From NCBI GenBank assembly GCA_012103475.1, contig WLWS01000005.1, positions 253,001-317,000 on the forward strand: DNA of 64,000 bases. The letters are read 5' to 3'. The notes under the pieces are model-generated. The model had not been told where the DNA came from, ran no database searches, and worked only from the letters and a program-made list of their open reading frames with translations. Every line of letters starts with the position of its first letter. The first letter of the stretch is position 1. Source of the DNA: Gammaproteobacteria bacterium (GTDB taxonomy: Bacteria; Pseudomonadota; Gammaproteobacteria; Eutrophobiales; Eutrophobiaceae). Of this stretch, positions 37,895-46,757 are shown in pieces. The position numbers and the translations under genes are program-made.

Positions 37895-38374
37895 TTAAAG
37901 CCCCCGATACATTTTGTGACAGCTGATACATGTCTGATTCAGTCCACTAAAGGAGCTGTTCATTTCATCTAGATTCATATTCTTCGCGTTAAGCTCAATT
38001 GAGACCGCCTGCTCATAGAGCTGCTCCGCCAAAAATGAAAATTCCGACATTTCACTCGAACCACTTTCTTTCAGCTGCAGAGCCGAAGCTGCCACCAGAG
38101 CCGCTGTATCGATCAACTCAGTAAGAAACTCACTGCTCTCGTTCGTAAGAGGGAATCCCGGTTGCTCCGAAAATGACACCAGAGCATTCAGGCGAAGCAT
38201 TATTTCCCTTAGTTTCTTATCGTGAACCTCATGCGGCAGATTTTCAGTCTGAACCTGACGATGTCGGTTTATTTCTTCGTCGCCACCAGCATATATTAAG
38301 GCAGGCAGTAGCAGTGAGAGCAGAGCGCCGGAAAGAGCTGGAACAAGAAATTTTCGTCGAGGTATTTTAATCAT
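37895..38374 (-). CDS. Exported c-type cytochrome with C-terminal CISCH haem motif
   Basis: The ATG at 38374 overlaps the uspA stop and starts directly before a basic, hydrophobic signal sequence (IKIPRRKFLVPALSGALLSL). The haem motif CISCHKMYRGL lies at the very end, as in class II (c'-like) four-helix cytochromes, and the region before it is helical. The sixth haem ligand cannot be told. The protein probably acts in the periplasm in electron transfer or gas binding. It is co-transcribed with uspA behind an FNR/ANR box, so low-oxygen expression is likely. Confidence 0.8.
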   Translation of the reverse strand: MIKIPRRKFLVPALSGALLSLLLPALIYAGGDEEINRHRQVQTENLPHEVHDKKLREIMLRLNALVSFSEQPGFPLTNESSEFLTELIDTAALVAASALQLKESGSSEMSEFSFLAEQLYEQAVSIELNAKNMNLDEMNSSFSGLNQTCISCHKMYRGL

Positions 38375-38837
38375 CTGCTTTGATAAACTGCAGATCATCT
38401 GTATGAATTGTTAATACCGGACAGCCAGCTGTTCGAACAACTTTTTCCGCGACACTGCCCATTAACATTCGGGACAATCCGGAGTAGCCATGGGTACCAA
38501 TCACGATCATGCCGATGTCATGCTCTTGTGCGTAATCTGTAATATTTTCTGCCGCTGAACCGCCCAGACTTTCGCGTACAACCGACAGACCATCAGCTGC
38601 GCTGTCTACAGGTAACTTTGCCAGCTCAGCATCCGAACGAACACGCATATCCTCATGGTAGGATGCAGGTATATAGCCAACCCCCATAGGCGAGACAGCA
38701 TAAGCCGGATCAATTATGACATGAACAATATGCAGCTCCGCATCAAATTGCTTTGCCAGATTGCAGGCATAGGTTTGTGCGGCATCAGAGGTTTCACTGA
38801 AATCTGTTGGCCAGAGAATTCGTTTTAAATTAATCAT
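38367..38837 (-). CDS. UspA-family universal stress protein
   Basis: A 156-residue single-domain Usp protein: start INLKRILWPTDFSETSDAAQ, the ATP-binding motif VIGTHGYSGLSRMLMGSVAE (G-x2-G-x9-GS), and the end GCPVLTIH. An AAGGAG ribosome site precedes the ATG. Usp proteins of this ATP-binding type support survival without oxygen or growth. The perfect FNR-type box 61 bp upstream fits that role. Confidence 0.92.
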   Translation of the reverse strand: MINLKRILWPTDFSETSDAAQTYACNLAKQFDAELHIVHVIIDPAYAVSPMGVGYIPASYHEDMRVRSDAELAKLPVDSAADGLSVVRESLGGSAAENITDYAQEHDIGMIVIGTHGYSGLSRMLMGSVAEKVVRTAGCPVLTIHTDDLQFIKADD

Positions 38838-38869
38838 GCTTTACTCCTTATTCCTGATTTATATCTATT

Positions 38870-38911
38870 TTTATAATTCATAAGTGAGCTTTGAGGCTTG
38901 ATCCACATCAA
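38870..38911 (-). promoter_or_regulatory. FNR/ANR box with class II promoter for uspA
   Basis: TTGAT-CCAC-ATCAA at 38898-38911 matches the FNR consensus exactly. A TATAAA -10 on the minus strand at 38875-38870 lies 32 bp from the box centre, the spacing of FNR sites at -41.5. The start would be near 38863, 26 bp before the ATG. Confidence 0.82.
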
Positions 38912-39042
38912 AATTAAACCTCTTAATTGCAGCTTTACAGGCGCTTTCATAACTCCTAGTCTGAACCTGGTAATTGAATCTTATAAAGCTGCTTTTGGGC
39001 TGTGTCGATTAATCAGGAAATTGGAATGCGGAAAATAATTTT

Positions 39043-40119
39043 ATGAATATTGCCAAGCTGATACTGGTCTGGGTCACTCCGGCTTTTCTGGCCGGCATTA
39101 TGGGTTGGCGCGGAATATGGGGCGGTAGCAACGCTTTTTTTGACTACATTATTCCGATTCCCGTTGCCGGAGGCGTATTTCATGTTCCAAGTTTCGTCAT
39201 TGCCGCTGCAATTATTGTCGGTGTTTCCAAAACATCAGGATCGCGTGCCTTTTACATTTTCATTCTCGCTCTGGGCGTAGCGATAGGAGCTCAAACTTTA
39301 CAGCTCGATTTTGAACGTCTGAATAACTGGTTGTTTACCGACTATGTACCGGCGCGTTCTCCCTTTCGTTTCAATGACAATCCTCTACTCCTGTTCGTTT
39401 TTTGCGATGCTCTCTGGGTTGCTTTCTTTGCCTTGCGGGCAACCAGCGAAAGGAACTGGAGAAAACTGGTATTATTACCGCTTATACCACTAAGCATTAT
39501 TGGCGCAGAAGCTATCCTTTATAGAAGTGCCGGCACCATCTTCAAGCCCGGGCTTTCACGTCCGGTAACACCCAGAGGTAGTGAAGTGGCGATGGTTTAC
39601 ACTAACAGCGCTTACGATGAAAGTGTGTTTCGAAGCTGGCTGGAAGAAAAAAACAGTATGAGGATGCCCTGGCAGACACCTAACGCAGAACACGTCGCCG
39701 TGCATTTCACCACTAGCATGCAGGATATCAAGTGGGGAAAAATTGAGAAAACCGACAATATCATTGCTACATTTTGTTTTTATGAAACTGACATGTCTTC
39801 AAGCGCACATAGCGGCTATTACGATTGCTTCACTGGCAAAAAAACACTCTCACAACGGCGTCGGGAAAGTGCTAAGGAAACCAAAACAGGTTTGGGCAGA
39901 GAAATCGACAGATGGTATTCAGACGCACGGCTTTGTGACGGCGTTGACCTGAGTGGAGAAATTAATCTTGATATCGAAATAGTCAGTTTATGTCGCGGTC
40001 TGTCTCGAGGATATGCGCGCAAACTTGAACAAACCGCCAGTCGAGATGGAGAAAACTCGGAGCAACTGGTATTTCTTAAGGAAAAAGCAAGCTTACTTGG
40101 TCTTGTTCCTGAATATTGA
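39043..40119 (+). CDS. Membrane protein of unknown function
   Basis: A 358-residue protein. The first 160 residues have about four or five hydrophobic segments (LILVWVTPAFLAGIMG, FVIAAAIIVGV, AFYIFILALGVAIGA, LLLFVFCDALWVAFFAL, VLLPLIPLSIIGAEAIL). The last 190 residues are soluble and polar, with a cysteine pair near FCFYETDM...YYDCF. No known family motif is seen. It follows the divergent uspA promoter and is followed by a convergent spermidine-synthase-like gene. Confidence 0.6.
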   Translation: MNIAKLILVWVTPAFLAGIMGWRGIWGGSNAFFDYIIPIPVAGGVFHVPSFVIAAAIIVGVSKTSGSRAFYIFILALGVAIGAQTLQLDFERLNNWLFTDYVPARSPFRFNDNPLLLFVFCDALWVAFFALRATSERNWRKLVLLPLIPLSIIGAEAILYRSAGTIFKPGLSRPVTPRGSEVAMVYTNSAYDESVFRSWLEEKNSMRMPWQTPNAEHVAVHFTTSMQDIKWGKIEKTDNIIATFCFYETDMSSSAHSGYYDCFTGKKTLSQRRRESAKETKTGLGREIDRWYSDARLCDGVDLSGEINLDIEIVSLCRGLSRGYARKLEQTASRDGENSEQLVFLKEKASLLGLVPEY

Positions 40120-40145
40120 TTTAAACCCTGACAGTATTCTCAACC

Positions 40146-40868
40146 TTACTTATGGGCGAGATAAACCGTATTGGATGATTGTCCTTCCGTGTAGGGGTTG
40201 GCAAAACTAACTACATGGTACTCAACTCTTTCAAATATGGATTCAAGCAAGGTTGTGAATTCCGCATCGGGCGGATCGTTGGACCAGAGACCGAATACAT
40301 CACCGTGGTGAATTTTCCTCGCCATGGCCTGCAGCCCTGTCTTTGAATAAAAGCTCTGATTCTCTGAGTTCAGCCAGTGTTTGGGTGAATGATCGATGTC
40401 GAGAAGCACGGCATGCACTTTTTCTCCGCTGTCATCAAAACCGTCACTATCGGCCATTGCTTGTGCGAAAAAATCGGCATGGACGAGCTCACAACGACTG
40501 TCTTTGTTAAGTGTTTGTCCAACCGGGACCATCTCCTGCCTGTGCCATTTGATCACCGCTTCCATCACTTCTATGACTTTCAGAGATTTCAGGGCCGGCT
40601 CCTGTAAAGCCGCAGCCGCGGTATATCCCAGCCCTAGTCCCCCGACAACGACATCGACAGAGTTTTCCGGCAAGCCCTGTAGAGCCAGACTGGCCAGCTC
40701 TATTTCTGCTTCCGTGAACAGACTCGACATCAGAAACTCTTCACCAAGCAGGACTTCGTAAATAATAAGTCCCTGCAGACGCGGATCGGCACGGCGACGT
40801 AAGACAATTTCGCCAAGTGGCGTGGATTGATAATCCAGTTCTTCGAAAAGTAATGACATAAGTTTCAT
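40146..40868 (-). CDS. Spermidine-synthase-like methyltransferase-fold protein
   Basis: Starts at 40895, 40868 and 40859 are possible; 40868 is chosen as a middle option because no start has a clear ribosome site. The nucleotide-binding part is VVVGGLGLGYTAAAAL with the acidic residue in LKVIEVMEAVIKWH, and the catalytic-loop region is VHAVLLDIDHSPKHWL. SpeE-type enzymes have a D-x-x-D-P motif there; here the loop reads DIDHS, so true aminopropyl transfer is not certain. Confidence 0.75.
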   Translation of the reverse strand: MKLMSLLFEELDYQSTPLGEIVLRRRADPRLQGLIIYEVLLGEEFLMSSLFTEAEIELASLALQGLPENSVDVVVGGLGLGYTAAAALQEPALKSLKVIEVMEAVIKWHRQEMVPVGQTLNKDSRCELVHADFFAQAMADSDGFDDSGEKVHAVLLDIDHSPKHWLNSENQSFYSKTGLQAMARKIHHGDVFGLWSNDPPDAEFTTLLESIFERVEYHVVSFANPYTEGQSSNTVYLAHK

Positions 40869-40966
40869 CGTGGGAGCTTGTCGAAAGACTGTCAATATAA
40901 TTCTCAGTCTTAATGATGGATAATGACTACAGTTAAGCTTATTTCACTGAATACGAGAATCAATTT

Positions 40967-42193
40967 ATGAATGTAACAGCAAGCAAATTAAAGCCCGCAT
41001 GGCGTACACCTGCAGTGGTAATCGTCGCCGGCTGTCTGATTGCCTTGCTTGGTTTTGGTTTACGTTCGAGTTTCGGCCTGTTTCTTGAACCCATGACAGT
41101 TGCGCGCGGCTGGAACCGGGAAACATTTGCCTTTGCCCTGGCCTTGCAAAACCTGCTGTGGGGCATTGGTGTTCCTATCGCCAGTGCTATCTCCGATAGA
41201 TTCGGCCCGGCGAAAGTGATTGCCGGCGGAACCCTGATGTATGCGCTTGGAACTATTGGCATGGCCGAAGCGGAAACCAGCTTTGCCCTGCATTTGACAG
41301 CCGGAATTTTAACCGGTCTTGGCATCGCTTTTACGGCTTTTTCTATTGCATTGTCCGCTATCGCCAGTGTGGTTGGTCCGGAGAAGCGCTCTCTGGCACT
41401 GGGTTTCGGCACCGCTTCAGGTTCTTTCGGACAGGTGGTTTTCTCTCCTATCGCACTGTCTTTTATCAGTGCCTATGGCTGGAGTTCGACGCTATGGATA
41501 CTGGCATTTATTTCACTGTTGATCTTTCCACTGGCCTTTTTGCTACCGACAAACCGTAAGCATGTTGCTAAAGAAAGCACGGTGGAACAATCTTTGCGTG
41601 AAGCATTGGAGGAGGCTGCAGCCCACCGTGGATTCATTCTGCTGGCCCTCGGTTTTTTTGTTTGTGGTTTTCATGTCGCTTTTATTACAGTTCACTTCCC
41701 CGCCTATGTAAAAGATCTGGGTCTTGATGCGAAAGTCGGCGCCTATGCGATTTCAATTATCGGCCTGTGTAACATTATTGGTTCCTTTGCGTCCGGCATT
41801 GCCGGTCAACGCTGGAGTAAGAAAGGTAGTTTGAGTGTTATCTACTTCACCCGCGCGATTGTGATCGCTCTACTGTTAGTATCGGAGAAAACCGAATTAA
41901 CGATTTATCTATTTTCCTTTGCGATGGGTATTCTCTGGTTATCTACTGTTCCACTAACCTTCGGCATCGTCGCCCAGATTTTTGGTATTCGCTATATGGC
42001 AACACTGACCGGTCTGATTTTTTTCTCGCATCAGCTTGGCAGCTTTATCGGTGTCTGGTTGGGTGGTTATTTATACGACTTGAACGGCTCATACGATCCC
42101 GTCTGGTATACGGGTATTGTACTCGGTTTGCTTGCTGCGCTTATTCATATTCCTATTGAAGAAAAACCATTACAAAGAGTGAATCATGTCTGA
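40967..42193 (+). CDS. MFS transporter
   Basis: A 408-residue protein with 12 predicted membrane helices. Loop 2-3 has the MFS motif in the form SDRFGPAKVIAGG. The start VAGCLIALLGFGLRSSFGLF and GWNRETFAFALALQNLLWG resemble the monocarboxylate/oxalate-formate type carriers. The gamma-glutamylcyclotransferase start lies in its last codons (8-bp overlap), so the two are co-expressed. Substrate unknown. Confidence 0.9.
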   Translation: MNVTASKLKPAWRTPAVVIVAGCLIALLGFGLRSSFGLFLEPMTVARGWNRETFAFALALQNLLWGIGVPIASAISDRFGPAKVIAGGTLMYALGTIGMAEAETSFALHLTAGILTGLGIAFTAFSIALSAIASVVGPEKRSLALGFGTASGSFGQVVFSPIALSFISAYGWSSTLWILAFISLLIFPLAFLLPTNRKHVAKESTVEQSLREALEEAAAHRGFILLALGFFVCGFHVAFITVHFPAYVKDLGLDAKVGAYAISIIGLCNIIGSFASGIAGQRWSKKGSLSVIYFTRAIVIALLLVSEKTELTIYLFSFAMGILWLSTVPLTFGIVAQIFGIRYMATLTGLIFFSHQLGSFIGVWLGGYLYDLNGSYDPVWYTGIVLGLLAALIHIPIEEKPLQRVNHV

Positions 42194-42671
42194 ATTACTT
42201 TACTTCGCTTACGGTTCGAATCTGCACCCTCTCTGGTTGAAAAGCCGCACACCTTCCGCTGAAATAGTCAGTGTTGAAACACTGGTCGGTTTCAGCCTGA
42301 GTTTTAATAAACATGGTCTGGATAATTCCGGAAAATGTAATATCACAGAAACATTGGAAAATGATCATGTACTCGGAGCAGTTTATCGTTTTCAGGCCGA
42401 AGAAAAACCGGTACTTGATGAAGCTGAACGAGGCTATCAGGAGCACAGTATCGCAGTCGGACCGCATGAAAATGTACTGATTTACATTGCCGACGACCCG
42501 GTCGAAGATTATTCCTCACCTTATAGCTGGTATCAGGATATTGTTCTTGCCGGAGCCGGCCTGCACGGCTTTCCTGATCTCTACTTGCAACACATTCGCG
42601 GCTTTATCGCCAAACAGGATCCGGATAGCGCACGCGATCTACGTCACCGTACAATTGTAGAATTGCTCTAG
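42186..42671 (+). CDS. Gamma-glutamylcyclotransferase-like protein
   Basis: A 161-residue protein with the family motif LYFAYGSNLHPLWL (Y-G-S-N) and the presumed acid/base glutamate in LDEAERGYQEHS. The fold releases 5-oxoproline from gamma-glutamyl compounds. The hydantoinase/oxoprolinase-type genes at 50657-54535 could act further on such products, though they are 8 kb away and that link is speculative. It overlaps the MFS gene by 8 bp. Confidence 0.88.
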   Translation: MSELLYFAYGSNLHPLWLKSRTPSAEIVSVETLVGFSLSFNKHGLDNSGKCNITETLENDHVLGAVYRFQAEEKPVLDEAERGYQEHSIAVGPHENVLIYIADDPVEDYSSPYSWYQDIVLAGAGLHGFPDLYLQHIRGFIAKQDPDSARDLRHRTIVELL

Positions 42672-42675
42672 TTTT

Positions 42676-44760
42676 CTACTCCTCCATTTCCTCTTTATCC
42701 ATGTCTGTGCGATATCTCTTGAACCAGGCAAGTATATTGTCAATCTTGGCAATCTGGTTTGAAGGACGTGAGGCGATACCGTGTGATGATCCGGGCACGC
42801 GCAGTAGAATGGTGTCAATCCGGCGCAACTTCAGGGCAACATAGAACTGCTCTGATTCGGAAATCGGCGTCCTTAAATCTGCTTCACCGGTCAGAAGCAT
42901 GGTAGGAGTAGAAACATTGCCAACCAGTGACAGAGGTGAACGACGCCAGTATTCATCAGGATCTTCCCAGGGATAGGAAGCAAACCAGTACTTGTAGAAA
43001 TAGTTCACATAATCGGCGGTCAGCGCAAAACTGGTCTGGTTAATAACCGGTTTGGCGACTACCGCAGCATTGAAGCGATCGGTCTTGCCTACCGTCCAGG
43101 CCGTCAGCACCCCGCCGCCTGAACCACCGGTAACGAAGATATTATTTTCATCGATGTAGCCCGACTTGAGTATTGCGTCCACCCCCGACATCAAGTCGTC
43201 ATAATCGTTTCCCGGGTAATCATGATGTATCAGATTACCGAATTCTTCACCATAGCTGGTGCTGCCACGGGGGTTGGCGTAGAGAACCACATAGCCCTCG
43301 GCCGCATAGCGCTGCACTTCAACACTGAAATTGGGGCCGTAGGCGGCGAAAGGTCCGCCATGAATCTCCAGTATAAGCGGATACTTTTTTGCCGGATCGA
43401 AACCCGGTGGCCTGGCAATCCAGCCCTGAATTTCACGCTCGTCAAAAGAGGATGACCAGGTCAGTTCCTCAATCTCTGCGAGTTGTTTGTGTCCGAAAAT
43501 GTCGTCATTCAGCGCAGTGATTTTCCGGCTTTTCTTATTTCTTGCTACAGCCACATCAGCGGGATGGTGTGGTGAGGTCATTGTATAAGCCACGCTGCCA
43601 TTGTCGGCTACGCTGTAAGAGCCACTTGTGTATGGGCGACCCAGATAAGTGCCGCCGACATTTTCAGCAATGGTTGAAATATTACCGGAGAGATTGGTAG
43701 AGGCCAGTTTGCGCACGCCGCGATCGTCATATTGAAAAAGCAGTCGGTTATTGCCACTCCATTGCGGATTCTGTACGGAGCGATCGAAATCGACACTGAG
43801 ATTTCTTACGGTATTTTTTTTCAAATCCATCAAATAGAGTTTAGTCAGCTGGTAACCCTGTTCTCTGTCATCAAAACCCGTATAGGCAATGTACTGTCCA
43901 TTGGGTGAGACAGTCGGCCCGGAATCCGGTCCTTTACGCGTAGTTAATTGCTTGAGCGTGCTGTCTTTGACATTAATCGTATACAGTTCGCTTTCTGAGG
44001 GATGATACTCCCAGTCCTCCAGACGATTTGCTGAAAATACAATGTGCTCAGCATCGGCTGTCCACGACAGGGGACCATCATGATTAAAGTCGCCGGAAGT
44101 CAGTTGGCGGGGTGAACCGCCTTCGGCTGGCAGAACAAAAATATGTGTAAAACTGGTTTTCAAATAACCTCTGCCATCGACACGATATACCAGTTGGTCA
44201 ATCACTTTTACGGGTGCGGCCCATTTGGCGTTTTCCGGTTTGGCCGGCGCTGCAGCCAAAGGTTCTTTGCTGGCAGGGACATCCATGGTAAAGGCAATCC
44301 ACTTTCCGTCCGGTGACCAGCTTAAAGAGCCCGGACTCGCAGTCAGATTACTGAGTAAGGCGGTCTGACCCGAATCCATCCAGCGCATATATAGTTGCGA
44401 GCTGCCTTCAGCACCGCTGAGGTAGAGCAGCCGCTCTCCGCCGGGTGAAAAGCGTGGCGAGGAATAACTATCCCTTGAGGACAGTAATGGCCTGTGACCG
44501 CTGCCATTTGCATTGATTGTCCATAGATTGGCCCGACTGGAATCGCTCATGATGTCCATACGATTACGCACATAAACGATGCGACGACCATCAGAAGAAA
44601 TTTGCGGATCGGATGCGTATTCCAGTTCAAAAATATCCTGTGCCTGAAAAAGCCGGGCAGATGAGGAATCATCAGCCTCATCGGCAATAGTACTGCCGGC
44701 AGGCAATAGAATACTCAGAAGGATCAGTTTCACACCGATCCTGTTATGTTCGAAATTCAT
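42676..44760 (-). CDS. Exported S9-family prolyl oligopeptidase / dipeptidyl peptidase
   Basis: The ATG at 44760 (NFEHNRIGVKLILLSILLPA) is chosen over the first in-frame start at 44820, as it begins at a signal peptide. The 694-residue protein has a WD-like beta-propeller with TolB-type repeats (SWSPDGKWIAFTMD, PTVSPNGQYIAYTGFD) and a C-terminal hydrolase with nucleophile serine in VTGGSGGGVLTAW, aspartate near GEADLRTP, and histidine in GSSHGIASRP. It should cleave short peptides in the periplasm. Confidence 0.93.
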   Translation of the reverse strand: MNFEHNRIGVKLILLSILLPAGSTIADEADDSSSARLFQAQDIFELEYASDPQISSDGRRIVYVRNRMDIMSDSSRANLWTINANGSGHRPLLSSRDSYSSPRFSPGGERLLYLSGAEGSSQLYMRWMDSGQTALLSNLTASPGSLSWSPDGKWIAFTMDVPASKEPLAAAPAKPENAKWAAPVKVIDQLVYRVDGRGYLKTSFTHIFVLPAEGGSPRQLTSGDFNHDGPLSWTADAEHIVFSANRLEDWEYHPSESELYTINVKDSTLKQLTTRKGPDSGPTVSPNGQYIAYTGFDDREQGYQLTKLYLMDLKKNTVRNLSVDFDRSVQNPQWSGNNRLLFQYDDRGVRKLASTNLSGNISTIAENVGGTYLGRPYTSGSYSVADNGSVAYTMTSPHHPADVAVARNKKSRKITALNDDIFGHKQLAEIEELTWSSSFDEREIQGWIARPPGFDPAKKYPLILEIHGGPFAAYGPNFSVEVQRYAAEGYVVLYANPRGSTSYGEEFGNLIHHDYPGNDYDDLMSGVDAILKSGYIDENNIFVTGGSGGGVLTAWTVGKTDRFNAAVVAKPVINQTSFALTADYVNYFYKYWFASYPWEDPDEYWRRSPLSLVGNVSTPTMLLTGEADLRTPISESEQFYVALKLRRIDTILLRVPGSSHGIASRPSNQIAKIDNILAWFKRYRTDMDKEEMEE

Positions 44761-44832
44761 TGTCAGACCCTCAAAAAATAGAATGGGATCTATTCTGCAG
44801 ACTTTAGCGCTTTTGAACAAGTCAGCTATCGA

Positions 44833-46638
44833 TCAGGCAATCGCTTCGAGTGCTTCATCTACCTCGAAATAACTTGCCTCAAGCGTCTCTGCAAAATTGG
44901 CAAGCTGACTGCAAAACTGACTGTCGCTGTAATTTACACCGAGACCGGGAGCAAGTTTTGAAAACTTGTCAGCTGTGCCATCGATTAGTTTCACCAGCTC
45001 ATCTGAACTCATTGCAAACACTTCGGTGTGGCGCTCGTTGAATAAATCCAGCTCGCCAGTTACGTCACTATCCTCCTGCCTGGTATTGATCAAGTCGCAT
45101 AGTTCATTGGCATAGTTTGCAGCGTGACAAAGATACTCTTCGTCATTTATCGGTAATTCCAGAATACCCGGTGGCAATTCGAGCATGCATTTTTTTATGG
45201 TTTCAGGAAAATGCCATTTCTCCGCGACGGCTACACCGAGTGTTGAACAAGTGGTTGACAGTATTTCACGTTCAGCTGTCTGTTTACTCCGGCCCCGGCT
45301 AATTAAGGCGTTGATATCTTCATACTCATCAGGCAGATAAAAAACCAGTAAATGAACGCCCAGTCTGTGAAATAAAGAACAGATGAATGCCTCTTCGGCA
45401 ATATGTCGTTTTCTGTTTAGCAACAAAGCCTGTGCAATCAGACCGGCGACAAAGGATGCCACCAGAATATCCTTAAGCTCACTGCTACTGTTATCAGACT
45501 GTTTAAAAAGCAACAGACCATTACAAATCATACGAACCAGTTTCAAACCGAGACGAGAAATAGCCACCGAAATGGTTTTCACACCCTGATTACTTCTATC
45601 GAATATGACTGAATTGGCAATCTTTAATACCCGGTTCGTGAGTGTGTAATCACGGGCAATCAGTGCCGCGAGTTTTTTGAAGTCGGTATTGGATCTCTCA
45701 TCTGTGAGACGATTAATTTCACCAATACTTGTTGAACAGGCGGGAAATTCAGGTCGTTTTTCAAGACGGCGTAACAGAAAATCGAGTGCTAATGCACCTC
45801 GGTCTTCATTCTCCTGAATATTCATAGCACTTTGCAGGGCCGTCAGACATTCGCCCGCATTCTGGAATCGCCAGCTGGCGTTTGCCTGGCACATATCTCG
45901 AACTATCGCGATTACTTCCGGACTCAGCCCCTGGTACTGCAAGGCACCCCAGTTTATATCGACTGCTTCAACAGCCAGATATATGTCGTTAAGTTCACTT
46001 TGATTGAAGGCACATTTGCCGCTCAGCATCTCATAGAACAACAGACCGACACTGAACACATCGGTAGCCGGTGTCAGGGCTTCGCGTTTCAGATGTTCCG
46101 GACTGATGTAGCGTGGTGTACCAAACAACCGTTCGGTTTTGTTCCTGTCTTTGTTGGCCGTGCTGTTGCGGGCAAGCCCGAAATCCATTATGCGCGGCCG
46201 GCCTTCTTTATCTATCATTATGTTGTTCGGCGTAATATCCAGATGCACAATGCCCTTCTCATGTGCACTGGCCAGACCAGAGGCGATACCGATAATTGTT
46301 TCCAGCGCTTCCGTTTCCTCCATTTTTCCGCGCTGGTGCAGATATTCTCTCAGACTCAGCCCCTCGACATACTCAAACACCAGCAAGGGGGTGTTATGAA
46401 ATAAATCAACTTCGTACAGGGGGATGACATTGGCGTGTGCGATTTGCGCGGCAAAACGTGCTTCACGCACAAGGTCTTCGGCATGATTAGTATCGTCATC
46501 CTTAATATTGATCAGTTTGAGTGCAACCTGCCGCTGCAGGACTGGATCCAGGCCCAGATAGACTCTACCCTGAAATCCCTGCCCCAGTCTTTTTTGCACT
46601 TCGAAGCGACCAAGCGTTTTTGTCGACGACTCGTTCAT
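44833..46638 (-). CDS. Ser/Thr protein kinase fused to an HDOD domain
   Basis: A 601-residue soluble protein. The kinase (about 11-270) has the glycine loop LGQGFQGRVYLG, K41 in VALKLI, catalytic D134 in HLDITPNN (HRD reads HLD), and D152 of DFG. From about residue 290 to 490 an HDOD domain follows (TLTNRVLKIANSVIF, KTISVAISRLGLKLVRMICN, AFICSLFHRLGVHLL). HDOD domains usually lack HD-type catalytic metals and act in signal output. The fusion suggests a stress or motility regulator. No membrane segment is seen. It is divergent from the ubiD genes. Confidence 0.9.
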   Translation of the reverse strand: MNESSTKTLGRFEVQKRLGQGFQGRVYLGLDPVLQRQVALKLINIKDDDTNHAEDLVREARFAAQIAHANVIPLYEVDLFHNTPLLVFEYVEGLSLREYLHQRGKMEETEALETIIGIASGLASAHEKGIVHLDITPNNIMIDKEGRPRIMDFGLARNSTANKDRNKTERLFGTPRYISPEHLKREALTPATDVFSVGLLFYEMLSGKCAFNQSELNDIYLAVEAVDINWGALQYQGLSPEVIAIVRDMCQANASWRFQNAGECLTALQSAMNIQENEDRGALALDFLLRRLEKRPEFPACSTSIGEINRLTDERSNTDFKKLAALIARDYTLTNRVLKIANSVIFDRSNQGVKTISVAISRLGLKLVRMICNGLLLFKQSDNSSSELKDILVASFVAGLIAQALLLNRKRHIAEEAFICSLFHRLGVHLLVFYLPDEYEDINALISRGRSKQTAEREILSTTCSTLGVAVAEKWHFPETIKKCMLELPPGILELPINDEEYLCHAANYANELCDLINTRQEDSDVTGELDLFNERHTEVFAMSSDELVKLIDGTADKFSKLAPGLGVNYSDSQFCSQLANFAETLEASYFEVDEALEAIA

Positions 46639-46757
46639 ATGAAAATTCTTTTTCCTGATAATGGTTTATCGGATATTTGACACTTATCTTGAGCAATTCT
46701 TTCGGGAGACGGTGCTATAATCACCGACCCTGATTCCCGGATTTACGGAGGTAGCGA

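Noticed and set aside
46689-46721. Promoter for the ubiD operon (TTGAGC...TATAAT)
   Set aside because: The TATAAT at 46716 is good, but the spacer to the -35 candidate is 21 bp, too long to support it.
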